From: Dactylorhiza incarnata
Taxonomy: Eukaryota > Streptophyta > Magnoliopsida > Asparagales > Orchidaceae
Reading direction: 5' to 3'
DNA length: 64,000 nt
Assembly: GCA_033032865.1 (NCBI GenBank)
Contig: JAWHQI010000165.1
Span: 3,421,001 to 3,485,000, forward strand
In this document: positions 31,600 to 42,272 of the stretch, in pieces
Layout of the letters: every line of letters starts with the position of its first letter
Numbering within the stretch: the stretch's first letter is position 1
Program-made: the position numbers and the translations under genes
Notes under the pieces: model-generated
Seen by the model: only the letters and a program-made list of their open reading frames with translations
Database searches by the model: none
Told to the model about the DNA's origin: nothing

Positions 31600-33543
31600 T
31601 GATGACATCCGCTGTTGTCTTCGAACCTTTCTTCTCTGAAATTTTAACAGTACTGACGTGCTCCCGCCTATCATTAAGGATGTCCTGCCGACTCAGGAGT
31701 CCGGACTTTCAGCTACTCATGGAGGAACCTTGCCTGAGCCTGGTAAGCTGTTAATTACTTTCTTGCTTACCTTTTTACCACTTGTTGTCTCTTTCATACC
31801 CTGTCTCCCGCAGCCCCCACCTTTGGAATTACGGGGTTATACTTAATCTCGCGAAACTATCCAGCTTGCGAGACCACCACAACTCTCATAGTGCAGGAGT
31901 CGGAGCACTCGGCCGGAAGGGACCTCGGACACAATTCTCACACCGCTGATCTAGCCACAACTTCCACTGCCAACCAGCTTCCTTATCGCCGAGGAAGGGA
32001 GAAATTGCTTCATCTCCCCGCTAGGCCATTCGAAGGGCAACCTAGCCTGTCTCGCTAACGCCAAGCCAAAGAGCACGTACCAGGTTTGTTACTTCATTCG
32101 CTAAAGGAGTTCTATTGCTTGAGCTACAAAATAATACCAGCCAACTTCCGCTCCCGTAGGCTACCGAGAGGCCTCGCCGATGGAACCTCACATTGAGGAA
32201 GGGGAGGAGGTGATCTCGCCGCACCCCTCTCCCAGCGATCTTTCGGAATTCCTCGGCGATCCTGCAGATGCTAAGGCAATGAAGGAATGGGTGATGGAAG
32301 TTCTCAGGAAGCTCATCTGGATGCAGCGGGACCTCGCCAACCAGGCGGATGAACACCGGGCAACTTTTGAGCGTAGGCTGAGCGCTCTCGTAAGGGACTA
32401 CTCGCACCTCATCGGGGAGATGGAGCAACAGGGAGCTGGGTGCGAGAATACTTCCCCCGGGAGGCACATTGCGTGGGCGAGGGACAAAAATGCACTTGGT
32501 CAATCAAGAACTTACTGATGTAAGTGCATACTACTACCCGCGAGTGCCACCGAGGATTGGGAGGCGAGGTCAAGGTCGATGGCAATGGATCCAATACTAA
32601 GCCTACTGGCAGCAGAAGGGTTGTTGGGACCTCCTGCACGCCGACGGAGGCCTCCGCTAGACCGATGCCGAGAGGGCACCGAAATTTTGGTCTAGGCGAG
32701 AAATACGTCGATGATGCGGGTGAACCCCTGCTTCAGTGGGACAGGAAGGCCAACTGGGCCTCGATTTCCACTCCCCTCCAGTCCTGGATGGAGCAGGACA
32801 CCACTAGCGGCGAGGCTCATGCCCTCTCCTTCATGCTCTACAGCCGAGAGGATGCCACGATATTCGACACCGAGACCACCCGGGCTCTTGTGCATGAGTC
32901 CGCGTGGGATCAGTTGCATGCTCTCGAGCTCACTCACATGTCCTCTCGGTGCAGCATCAACCTCACGTGAAACCTTGCTGAGGTTGAGAGAACGTGGGCA
33001 CTTGCCTACTCCGAGGTCGTGTCCTTGACAAAAAAGCTAAACACCGTCGAAACCCTTCTCGCCAGCCGCCCGGCCAGAGTTGTAAGTATGGCCCTTCACA
33101 GATGCTTAGGCTTCCACTTTATCTTATCATAACCTTATCATTAACCTTTTCTCCCAGGACACATCGAACGCCAACATACTGCGCGAGCGAGTGGCTAGCC
33201 TCAAGGGCAAGATTAGGGAGATGCGGGCTGAGAACCAACGCCTGCGAGACGCCGTGGTCCTGCCACCTCCCGGCGAGAAGAGCAATCAGCATCAATACAC
33301 CAACTAAGAAATTGAGGTGATGATGTAGGAGAACACGCAAGGGGAAGCAAAGCATGCACTGCTGGTTGATGGGCTCCTGAATGAAGGCATCGAGCGACTC
33401 ACAGCTCACAATGTTCTCCCTTGGCTCTTCACCCCGCTAGACGTGCCATAGGGCAAAGCCGATCTTCATCATGAGAGTGACACCATTCGTCCTTCCGGCG
33501 AAAGCGGCGAATCATCCAGTGAGAAGTCCAGCGACTCTCCTTG
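31600..33543 (+). pseudogene. F plus-strand gene: intron-containing coiled-coil protein
   Basis: Plus strand, downstream of the left F promoter. Candidate exons are joined by GT-AG signals: CTGAGCCTG|GTAAGCTG to CTCCCGCAG (31741-31815); TACCAG|GTTTGTTAC to CTCCCGTAG (32081-32160); AGAGTT|GTAAGTATGG to TTCTCCCAG (33081-33157). The main exon starts MEPHIEEGEEVISPHPSPSD at 32180 and includes FLGDPADAKAMKEWVMEVL. A downstream part (32524-33080) has LQWDRKANWASISTPLQSW and VVSLTKKLNTVETLL. The last exon is a coiled coil (LRERVASLKGKIREMRAENQRL) ending in a Ser/Glu-rich tail at 33543. In-frame stops at about 32518, 32970, 33305, 33329 and 33449 make it a pseudogene. Gene K is a paralogue. Function unknown. 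Confidence 0.5.
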
Positions 33544-34060
33544 AAAATCATCCGCTTTCTTTTTCTGGTTTTTTCTGGTTTTCTTTTCCTTCTTTTTGTA
33601 GTAATACGTGTTAGGGGAGATATCCTCCCTTTGTAAGCAGAAACTTTTGTAATGAAATGAAACATTTACTTATCTTGTACTTTGTTCTTTATTCTCTACA
33701 TACTTTCTTGCCACTCGCGTATAGTTCATGCACTCGCACGTCACCAGTACTTGACCCTGGGCCATGATCAAGGCGCTCTCGCCTCAACGGTGTGTGTTAA
33801 AGTCATAGACCATCCGCACGCTCCCATACCCTTATAGAAATTAGTTGGCGACCTCGACGATTCCGTCGAAAGCGTGATATTGCCGAGAGCGCATCTGTTC
33901 CGAACGATTCCCATGTCTAATTAGGTAGGTTGAAACCTCGGGTGCATTGGTCGAGCGAGTGCACCTCTCGGGGGAGCCCACTTGCATACCTTCCAAATGC
34001 TTTCTCGTCCCATCGGCTGGTGGGAGCCCGACAGCGGGATAACCTCATACACTTTTATTT
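33544..34060. other. F central spacer
   Basis: No coding signal. The 3' end of the plus-strand gene may lie here (T-rich stretch, AATGAAATGAAAC near 33651). From about 33710 the sequence becomes GC-richer and leads into the tandem repeats. Confidence 0.4.
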
Positions 34061-35270
34061 CGTACCTGCCACCGAGTGAGCCTATGTCCCTACCATCTAG
34101 GTGAGAGCCTGGTCAGCGGGTCTTCTCGGGTCCATTCAACTCTTGAAACTTTTCTTTTTCCTACCATCGAGTGGCCTACGGGCCTGCCAGCTAGATGGTA
34201 GCATGGTCAGCTGGTCTGCTTGGGCCCATTCATCTCTTGAAACTTTTCTTTTTCCTGCCACCGAGTGAGCTTACGGACCTGCCAGCAAGATGGGAGTCTT
34301 GTCAGTGGGTCAGCTCGGGGCTATTCTTTCTCAACCTACCACCGAGTGAGCCTACAGCCCTGCCAGCTAGAAGGGTGCCTGGTCAGCGGGTCTGCTCGGG
34401 TCTTCACAACCTGCCACCGAGTGAGTCTACACCCCTACCATCTAGATGGGATCCTGTCCAGCGGGTCTGCTTAGGGCCATTCATCTCTTGAAAATTTTAT
34501 TTTTCCTGCCACCGAGTGAGCCTACGATCCTTCCAGCTAGATGGATGCCTGATCAGTGGGTCCACTTGGGGCCATTCTTTCTCAACCTGCCACCGAGTGA
34601 GCCTACAACCCTGCCATCTAGGTAGGAGCCTGGTCAGCGGGTCTGCTCAGGGCTATTCATTATCAACCATCCACAAATTGAGCCTACGACCCTGCCAGCT
34701 AGGTGAGAGCCTGGCCAGCGGGTCTGCTCGGGGCTATTGTTTCTCAACCTACCACTGAGCGAGCCTACAACTCTGCCAGCATGATGGGAGTCTGGTCAGC
34801 GGGTCTGCTCGGGGCCATTCATCTCTTAAAACTTTTATTTTTCCTGCCACCAAGTGAGCCTACGACCCTGCCAGCTAGATGGGAGCCTGGTCAGTGGGTC
34901 TGCTCCGGGCTATTCTTTCTCAACCTGCCACCGAGTGATCCTGTGACCCTGCTAGCTAGATGGGAGCCTGGTCAGCCTGTCTACTTGGGGCTATTCATCT
35001 CTTGAAACTTTTCTTTTTCCTTCCACCGAGTGAGCCTACGGCTCTTCCAGCTAGATGGGAGCCTGTTTAGTGGGTCTGTTCGGGTACATTCATCTCTTGA
35101 TACTTTTCTTTTTCCTGCCACCAGTGAGCCTACGGCTCTGCCAGCTAGATGGGAGCCTGGTCAGCAGGTCTGCTCGGGGCAATTCTTTCTCAACCTGCCA
35201 CCGAGTGAGCCAACGTCCCTGCCAGCTATGTAGGAGCCTAGTCAGCGGGTCTGCTCAAGGCTATTCTTTC
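34060..35270. repeat. Tandem repeat block of F (units about 80-125 bp)
   Basis: About 12 degenerate copies of a unit containing CTGCCACCGAGTGAGCCTAC, CTGCCAGCTAGATGGGAGCC and GGTCAGCGGGTCTGCTCGGG. Some units carry an extra CATCTCTTGAAACTTTTCTTT spacer. Two more units are at about 35775-35985. The repetitive peptides in all frames are a consequence of the repeat. Confidence 0.9.
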
Positions 35271-35474
35271 TCACATACTAAACATCATCACCTTATAAGT
35301 TGTTACCAACCATTCATAACAGAAAGAGGAAGTTCACAAACAAACCTGAGGAAAAAAGATATCAGCTCGCAAAATGAACTCCCCTCTCCCACTCGGCGAG
35401 TGGTATGATCTCTCAGAGTCAACTCGCACACCTTAGCACGCAGGGCTGGGGAATAGCTGCCATCCGAGCAGATC

Positions 35475-35714
35475 TCACCCACTCCCTTCCGTCATTGCTT
35501 CCTTCCAGGGTCGCTGAACTAGAGCATTCTCTCCCATCAACTGGGATGCGACCACCGGGACCGCAGGTGTCTTGAACTCGCTTCTGGCGGTGAATGCGAG
35601 ATGCATGGTTTGCGGGACCTCTCTCTTGAAGTCCTCAAACATCCCCATCGTCACCCCACTCGCGAGTGGTGGCAAGTTGCCTGGGTCGGATCTTTCCCCA
35701 TCACCTGCAGGCAT
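35475..35714 (-). pseudogene. F minus-strand first exon, duplicated copy
   Basis: A near-copy of 36195-36434: MPAGDGERSDPGNLPPLAS, VTMGMFEDFKREVPQTMHLA, ASQLMGENALVQRPW. It lies inside the 0.5-kb direct duplication, so it probably arose by duplication and has no promoter of its own. Confidence 0.5.
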
Positions 35715-36194
35715 GAGGCTCAGCTTGAGTTTTTCTTGTATAGGCTACGGTCTACGCTCACAGCACCATAAATAGGAGCCTGGTCAGTGGGTCTGCTCGG
35801 GGATATTCATCTCTTGAAACTTTTCTTTTTCCTGCCACCGAGTGAGCCTACGGCCCTGCCATCTAGATGGGAGTCTGTTCAGCGAGTCTGCTTGGGGCTA
35901 TTCTTTCTCAACCTGCCACCGAGTGAGCCTACGACCCTGCCAGCTAGATGGGAGCCTGGTTAGCGGGTCTGCTCGGTGCTATTCTTTCTCACATACTAAA
36001 CATCATCACCTTATAAGTTGTCACCAACCATTCATAAAAGAAAGACAAAGTTCAAAAAAAAACTTGAGCAAAACAGATATCAGCTCGCAAAATGGACTCC
36101 CCTCTCCGACTCGGCGAGTGGTATGATCACGCATAGTCAACTCGCACACCTCAACACTCACCGGGCTGGGGAATAATTGACCTCTGGGAAGATC

Positions 36195-36434
36195 TCACCC
36201 ACTCCCTTCCGCCATTGCTTCCTTCCCGGGTCGCTGACCTGGAGCATTCTCGCCCATCAGCTGGGATGCGACCACCGGGACCGCGGGTGTCTCAAACTCG
36301 CTTTTGGCGGCGAATGCGAGATGCATGGTCTGCGGGACCTCTCTCTTGAAGTCCTCAAACATCCCTATCGTCACCCTACTCGCGAGTGGTAGCGATTTGC
36401 CTGGGTCGGATCTTTCCCCTTCACCTCCAGCCAT
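36195..36434 (-). CDS. F minus-strand open frame (79 codons), possible first exon
   Basis: Minus strand, MAGGEGERSDPGKSLPLAS.., MFEDFKREVPQTMHLAFA.., ending EAMAEGSG. It is downstream of the right F promoter (TATA 37339-37346) and is the first sizeable frame after the leader. A donor-like CCCGGTGAGTG lies shortly after the stop (near 36158), so splicing to further exons is possible but unproven. No known domain is recognised. The start resembles short N-terminal Gag-like peptides of some gypsy elements only vaguely. Direct duplication produced the second copy at 35475-35714. Confidence 0.4.
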   Translation of the reverse strand: MAGGEGERSDPGKSLPLASRVTIGMFEDFKREVPQTMHLAFAAKSEFETPAVPVVASQLMGENAPGQRPGKEAMAEGSG

Positions 36435-36493
36435 GAGGCACAGCTTGAGTTTTTCTTGTATAGGCTATGCGGTCCTTGCTTACAGCACCATAA

Positions 36494-36898
36494 ATGTTGA
36501 AACCGTCAGTCGGTCTCTTGAGGGTTTTGGACCCACAGGAGGTTGTAGCCTATACCTACTTCTCCCTCACTGGCACACTTGACTATTGGTGAAGAAAAAT
36601 GAATAGACCCTAAGCTGCAGCGAGGAGGTCCCGCCACACATCTGGAAGATCTTAGAGAGCTCCCCCTCCCAAACCAATGCTGAACTAGGCACCTTTGAGG
36701 GAACTAAGAGTTAACCTAAACTAACCAGAGGATTAGAAAGCCCAAGAGATCAGATCTCCTTCAAGGTGCCCTAAAGGGTCTATTTATAGTTCTTACTAAA
36801 CACACCCCCAAACTGGTCTGCTAACAGCCAAACTCTGTTGTTCTGAAGGGCTAATGGCATCCTCCAAAGGGTATCGAGGTAAATTCACCTCTAGACCC
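36494..36898 (-). other. Leader region between F right repeat and its first exon
   Basis: No coding signal seen. AT-balanced sequence; nothing further recognised. Confidence 0.4.
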
Positions 36899-37682
36899 TG
36901 TTCGAGCCAAAAATGCTCCAAGTCCACGCTTGCTCAAGCTGAAAAGAGATGGAAGAAAGCTGTTAGATGATTGGTTACTTTGAGCTACGAGTGAAGGAAT
37001 GAAAGAGAAGAAGAATGAATGGTGGAGGTCTCCTGAAAGGAGATAATAAAGAGTGCTGAAAAGATGAACAACGGTCTCAGAAATGAGATGGCAGAAGCTG
37101 CCAAAAAGAGCTACAGCGGTCTCAGAATTGAGATGGCAGAAGCTGCCAAAAAGAGCTACAGCGGTCTCAGAATTGAGATGGCAGAAGCTGCCCAGATAGG
37201 AGATACAGCGGTCTCAGAATTGAGATGGCAGAAGCTGCCCATATGAGATAGCGACAGTCTCAGAAATGAGACCGCTTGAATCAAAAACTAAGGGTCTGAA
37301 ACTCTCCCAAGTCCTCCAAACTGGTACCCATACCCCTCTATTTATAGGCGCGGGGGCCTGCCCAAACGGGCAGATATAAAAGTAGTGGGCTGCCCGGATT
37401 TGCTGAGATCTCCTGAAACCTAAATCACCTGAAAACATAGAGACCACCTAAAGAGAACCGCCCCTGGACCGAGACCTCTTGGGAGAGGTCACGCGGAGCG
37501 ACCTCCCGGGCAAGGGAGGTCGCGTGGAGCAACCTCCCGGGTGAGGTCGCGCGGAGCGACCTCCCGGGTGAGGTCGCGCGGAGCGACCTCCGGGCGAGGT
37601 CGCGCGGAGCGACCTCTGGGCGAGGTCACGCGGAGCGATCTCCGGGGCGAGGTTGCGCGGAGCGACCTCCGGGGCGAGGTCA
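36899..37682 (-). repeat. F right repeat (LTR-like, minus orientation), truncated
   Basis: This is the reverse complement of 30774-31567. From right to left: hairpin array (37481-37682), TATAAATA on minus (37339-37346), four tandem AGCTACAGCGGTCTCAGAAT-type leader units (37060-37260) and the inner end at TGTTCGAGCC. The outer end stops inside the array at the junction with element G, with the shared bases GGTCAC at the breakpoint. Confidence 0.8.
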
Positions 37683-38360
37683 CTGGAAGAATGGAAGTAC
37701 CTATAGGAAGGTAAACACTCCTTCCCATAGTGGAAGAAAGGGAATGGGATTGAGTGCTATGAAGGCTCCCCAAGAGGAAATTCAAATGGCCCAACCTGGA
37801 CCATTTGTATTTGGTACATCAGCCCCTTCATTCAAGAATAAGAAATCAAGCCCTTCTAAGGTTGATTCAGCCAAGTACATGATTGCTGTCAAATCACTGG
37901 ACATGTCTAATTTCTCAATGTCTAATGCCATCAAAACTTGCATTGCCCAAAAGCCAAAGCAAGTTGATGTCATTAATACAAAGACCACTAAGACTGCCCA
38001 CAGATTTACTTTCAGCCAAATCCTTGCTGAATGAAACAAGAGAAAAGATGTTGTCTCTCCTCCTGAACATGTGGACTGTGATGCACACCCCTCAAGAAAT
38101 GTTCAGAAGAGTAGATACAACATTCATGAATGTTGGTGTTGTGGTAAAGTAGGACACTTTGCCATAGACTGTTGGCACAATCCTAATGTGCCATATGTAA
38201 AGATGAGACTTCCTGCAAAGGGTGCAACTAGAGTAAGGTCATTTTATCATGCTAACAAGTACCTAGGACCAAAAGCTATTTGGGCTCCTGAGGATCACTA
38301 TACTCTTTCTTGCAGGATAGTTCAAGTACCAGCCTCACCCAAATTTGGTACTTGGACAGT
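37683..38360 (+). pseudogene. Element G gag fragment, first copy
   Basis: Plus strand, entering mid-gag at the F junction. It includes GPFVFGTSAPSFKNKKSSPS and AIKTCIAQKPKQVDV, a stop in place of an Arg codon near 38032, and the second-type zinc knuckle CWCCGKVGHFAIDC (about 38125-38170). The spacer ends in YLGPKAIWAPEDH, followed by TTTCTTGCAGG. It is closely similar to 55600-56260. Confidence 0.8.
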
Positions 38361-38509
38361 GGGTGCTCAAGGCACATGATAGGAACAAGTTAGATGAAAA
38401 TGGAAAAATCATAAAGAACAAGGCAAGGCTGGTAGCCAAGGGGAGTTGTTGTGCACAGCTATTGTGGATTCAACACCAGCTAGAGGACTACAACCTCAAG
38501 GCATTCAAG
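38340..38509 (+). pseudogene. Element G collapsed pol, first copy
   Basis: Only scraps remain, joined by two deletions. The protease start (YLDSGCSRHMIG in its own frame, near 38345-38385) is directly followed by RT N-terminal sequence ([20 protein letters not shown], about 38388-38445). That is followed by the end of RNase H ([22 protein letters not shown] then TAA, about 38445-38509). Integrase, the RT catalytic part and most of RNase H are absent. The second copy (56255-56447) has the same two junctions. Confidence 0.85.
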
Positions 38510-38609
38510 TAATCCTATCTCTAATGATTTTATAGTAGTATGATCACCTTAACTAAAACAAGCTGTTTCAGCTGAGCTTCAGGTTGCACTTAGACAACTG
38601 GAAAAATCT

Positions 38610-38860
38610 ATGTTCGACGAACTCTTTCCTGGTTTGGCGAACGTCGAGTTTGAGTTCGACGAGCTCAGACTTATGTCCGACGAACTCTAGTTTGAGTTCG
38701 ACGAACTCATCCTTGAGTTCGATGAACTTAGTTCTGTATTCAACAAACTTAGCCTTGTGATGTAGTTCAGATGAACTAAGCCTTGTGTTCGACGAACTCC
38801 AGTTTGAGTTCGACGAACTCAGTTTGAGTTCGACGAACTCAGCTCTGAGTTCGATTAACT
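38610..38860 (+). repeat. TTCGACGAACTCAG cluster between pol scrap and ORF3 remnant, first G copy
   Basis: About ten copies of GAGTTCGACGAACTC with 12-25-bp spacing. Many copies are extended palindromes (GAGTTCG-A-CGAACTC). The homologous cluster of the second copy is at 56525-56760. Confidence 0.85.
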
Positions 38861-38950
38861 CAGACATATGATGTCATTTCATTTACACTTACAATTATAA
38901 GAGCAATCAAATCCAATTACCAGGTTTAATTTTACCTAAGTCTTAAGCCA

Positions 38951-38958
38951 TATAAATA
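38951..38958 (+). promoter_or_regulatory. TATA box upstream of G ORF3 remnant, first copy
   Basis: GCCATATAAATAGCCAATC, about 90 bp after the TCGA cluster. The second copy has the same box at 61029-61036, on the far side of J. Confidence 0.65.
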
Positions 38959-38974
38959 GCCAATCTGATTAGTG

Positions 38975-39607
38975 AAAAGAAAACCTACCCTGACAAGTTC
39001 AACACATCCAAAGGAGCAAATCTTCACTATCTCAAGAGAATGGACATCAAGACTTTAGAAAGATTCACCAGGGTATTTCCTAGGAGTCAGCCCTCTGAAA
39101 CTAAAGGCAACCCCCTTATCTTCTAAGAAAACAAAGCTGATCATGTCAAGTTGTAAGTGTGATCATTCAGACAAAGATGAAGATGCTGGTGCTGAGATTA
39201 GGTCACACAGCATTCTTAACAAAGAGGCTACACCAAAGGACCTGCCAACTGAACCTGTCCATCAACTGCAGCTGGAAAAAGTCATAACTTCTGATCCTCA
39301 AGCACTGATGTGTGCTCCATCTGAGGGGGAGCAGCCACAAGAGCCATCAGCTGATGAAGATCAGGTTATAGCATTCCTGGACTCAGAAAAGAATGCTCTC
39401 TCATAGGGGGAGTAGGATGATAATGCTGGTGATATCAATCTGAGTGATCATCAAGATGCTGACACTGAAAATGAGCAGGATGATGCCCCAGCTGTTGTTA
39501 TCAACAATCAGCAAGACCTCCATCAACAGATCTATGAAGAAGCCAGAAAGGTAGAGGATACAAATACAATCATCAATTCTGACCTCACACTGAAACAAAT
39601 CTTCTAA
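38975..39607 (+). pseudogene. Element G ORF3 remnant, first copy
   Basis: Plus strand. The retained part begins at the end of the shared domain: LHYLKRMDIKTLERFTRVF corresponds to YLKKIDVKTVSRWEKKF in C. The N-terminal 250 or so residues are deleted. After a stop it continues as an acidic linker with LPTEPVHQLQLEKVITS, APSEGEQPQEPSADEDQ and a stop near 39405. The terminal part ends at about 39607 (SDLTLKQIF equivalent). GAGGGGGAG at 39323-39331 encodes EGE. Confidence 0.7.
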
Positions 39608-40060
39608 TAAAAGATAATTCTAAATGAATGCATAAATATCTTATGCATAAATCTTCTAAGAAGGGGAGATAAAGTATTCAAAACAAATCTTCTAAGAAAA
39701 GAAAATATCTTATGAATGGCTGGAGGATAATTGAACTATAATGTGTTTGAAATGTTTTATGAATATATGAATGCAAACTTAGCTTTGAATTACCACCCAA
39801 TCTAAGTTGCAAATCTGAGTTATAACTAAAACTTACCCTGTTTTGATTGGTTAATTCAATCTATGTTGCATTGTCATGCTTATCAAATATCACTGTTGGA
39901 TTGATTAAACTTTGTGGTAATATGACTTTCATAAACATTATCTGTTATAAAATACTTGATGTAATGAGCATGATATGATGAATTCATTACTGCAATAACA
40001 CATATCAAGAATTTATTTGTAATGTACTCTAGCATTTGAGGGTGTTCTGCCTTCTTCAAA
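39608..40060 (+). other. G 3' non-coding region, first copy
   Basis: Contains AAGGGGAGATAAAG (39660), a PPT-like tract before the main PPT, in an AT-rich sequence. No gene seen. The equivalent in the second copy is 61686-62140. Confidence 0.6.
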
Positions 40061-40071
40061 TAGGGGGAGAT
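40061..40071 (+). promoter_or_regulatory. Element G polypurine tract, first copy
   Basis: TAGGGGGAGAT immediately before LTR G1 (TGTTGGGAAAA). Confidence 0.9.
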
Positions 40072-40340
40072 TGTTGGGAAAATGACCCTCAATGTTCCCT
40101 TGATTTGAAGAGTCCTCACACTCAATGCTAATTACAAGTTGTATTTGATAAACCCTATTTCTATCTCATAAGTATGCAGGACAAGGGCACACCATGGTGT
40201 AATGTATGATCAGCTGAGACAAGCTCTTTGTCTCAGCTGAACCACTGAGATAAGACCAGGAGCCGCTGAAGAAGGCTTCTGGGCAAGCTGAGCTGCAGAT
40301 AGAAGAAACTGCTGAGACAACTGTCTGTCTCAGCTGATTT
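40072..40340 (+). repeat. LTR G1, left part
   Basis: Starts TGTTGGGAAAATGACC. From about 40205 it holds a cluster of (C/A)CGCTGAGACA and TGTCTCAGCTGA motifs. It is interrupted by element H; 40336-40340 (GATTT) is the left target duplication. The LTR resumes at 52506. Confidence 0.85.
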
Positions 40341-41897
40341 TGAAAGACATTAATTAAGGGTAGCTAATCACCTAGAGGGGGGGGGGGTGTGAATAGGTTA
40401 TTTAAAAACTATTGCAGTTCTTGATTATATTCAAGATAAAACTGATCAGAGCTTTCAAGAATAAGAACACACACAGAAAAAGACACACAAATTTTTATAG
40501 TGGCTCCCCTTATCTTAGGTAATCCACTTTCCCCATTCTCCCCTTCTAGCAGTGTGCTAGATAAGGTTTATAGCTCCTCCAGATCTCAGACCTCAAACAG
40601 GTCTTACAGCTCAGATCACAACAGATCTTACAAACTCGGATCTCACAGATCTTACTCTCTCAGATCTCAGCAGATCTTACAAACTCAAATCTCACAGATC
40701 CTACCTCAGCCTTTATAACTAGGCCTACAGCTCAGATTCACCCCTAAATCCTACAACTCAGATTACACCTGATCTTACAACTCAGATCCTTGATAGATCC
40801 TACACTCAGATCTGACAACTCAGATCCTACAGGGATTGATAAAGAAAATAACAATACTTAGACTCAGATTCTTCAGATGGTTGAGTCTTCTTGATCTGCC
40901 TGAATGATCAGACAGAAAACTTCAATAGAATAGCAGCAGCAAATGATCTTCTTGATTCGACAGGCTGTGATGACTGTTCTTCTTCTTAGGAAGACAGATT
41001 CTTCCTTCTTGATCTTCTACTTTCAGAAAGAAGTATCAACACCAGATTGCTGAATGAAACCTTCAAGTTAGATTGGTTCTGAAAGGGAAGACGACTTCTT
41101 TAGATTCTTTCTCAAACTTTCCCTCAAACTGATGGAGACGACAATGGCTTTCGAAAGATAGGAAAAACTAACTACATAACCCATAGGTCATGCCTTCTAT
41201 TTATAGCCCGCCATCTGCAACGTCTGTAACGCTCCTCCACGTCAGCACGAGGCTAAGTCTTCAACGGTCTTCAATGTCTTCAATGGAAACAAAGGCTCAG
41301 CTAGCTGTAGAAGGAATTTCTCAGCTCAGAGTATCTGTAGAAGAGGCATTGAGCACTGAGCATCTCTGTCGACGCTTTTTCCATTAGGCGTCGAGCGATA
41401 TGTAGATACTCGACGCATACTCCTTAGACTGAAGCTCTCGACTCCTCCTTCTTAGGCGTTGAGCAACCATCACTTAGTCGACGCTTTTTATCTGTAGAAG
41501 TCGAGCAACGTACAGGGGCTCGACGCTTCTTAACTATGCCTTCATATCTCGACTCTTCTTGTTTGCGCTGAGCTGACTGAAGTTTAGTCGACACTTCTCT
41601 TTCCATGGCGTCGAGCGATATAACTTGGCTCGACGCTTCCAAACTTGGTCTCAAAACTTCAGCGGTGACCTTGTCTATCTGAGCAGTAGACATGAGTCAA
41701 CGCTTCTGGGTCACAGGCGTTGAGCGATGTATGATGTCTCGACGCTTGTGAACTTGGATGAATTCCATGAGCATTTAGCCTGACCTGATCTCCTGCACAT
41801 TGATTCTAGAGAGAATATCAAATACATTCTGAGATATATCTTTGACTTAGGAATGGACTTCTCCAAATCTAAGACATTGTGGTCAATGATCCCAACA
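40341..41897 (-). repeat. Element H 3' LTR (1557 bp)
   Basis: Plus limits TGAAAGACATTAATT and GATCCCAACA. Features: G run of 11 (40377-40387) in CACCTAGAGG(n), degenerate AGATCTTACAACTCAG units (40590-40830), TATAAATA on minus (41199-41206), and a TCGACGC-type cluster in U3 (41360-41740). Confidence 0.92.
41360..41740 (-). repeat. GTCGACGCTT / GGCGTCGAGCGAT cluster in U3 of LTR H
   Basis: About 16 TCGACGC or GCGTCGA words, often as facing pairs about 15-25 bp apart (GTCGACGC...GGCGTCGAG). The other LTR carries the same cluster at 51975-52350. Confidence 0.85.
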
Positions 41898-41908
41898 ATC
41901 TCCCCCTA
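41898..41908 (-). promoter_or_regulatory. Element H polypurine tract
   Basis: ATCTCCCCCTA on plus (TAGGGGGAGAT on minus), next to the 3' LTR. Confidence 0.9.
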
Positions 41909-42138
41909 TTTGAAGAAGTCATAATCTCAGTCAATGATATATCTCTCTTTTCAAAGATAATCAATATTTTCCAATTTCTATACTGGTAATCAAATAAGTA
42001 GAATAATTCCTTATAACATTGGATTACCAAAACATTCTATCCACAGAAAGTATTTCAGACATGATTTTTCATATAAGTGCAATAACACAAGCAATTCAGA
42101 ATAAGACATGTCATGAAGAGAGAAAGAATCACATCACA

Positions 42139-42180
<42 letters not shown>

Positions 42181-42272
42181 CATGAAAAATAGTTAGCATT
42201 GGGAATTCATCAAGATTGTTCAAAGATATATCAATTACATTCTTCTGAAAATACTTAGTAAAAATTAAAATC
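41909..42272 (-). other. H 3' non-coding region with (TA)n microsatellite
   Basis: AT-rich, no coding frame. A perfect TA dinucleotide repeat runs about 42140-42177. It lies between the end of ORF3 and the PPT. Confidence 0.7.

Larger units (their letters stand above)
35262..36493 (-). repeat. Direct duplication of a 0.5-kb segment in F
   Basis: 35262-35773 and 35986-36493 are near-identical: both start TTCTTTCTCACATACTAAAC and end CAGCACCATAAA, separated by two units of the 34-35 kb tandem repeat. The whole is a large tandem duplication with a unit of about 725 bp. Confidence 0.85.

Noticed and set aside
30301..37682. Helitron or LINE identity for region F
   Set aside because: No Rep/helicase or LINE RT/endonuclease motif, no CTRR hairpin end, no poly(A) tail with target duplication.
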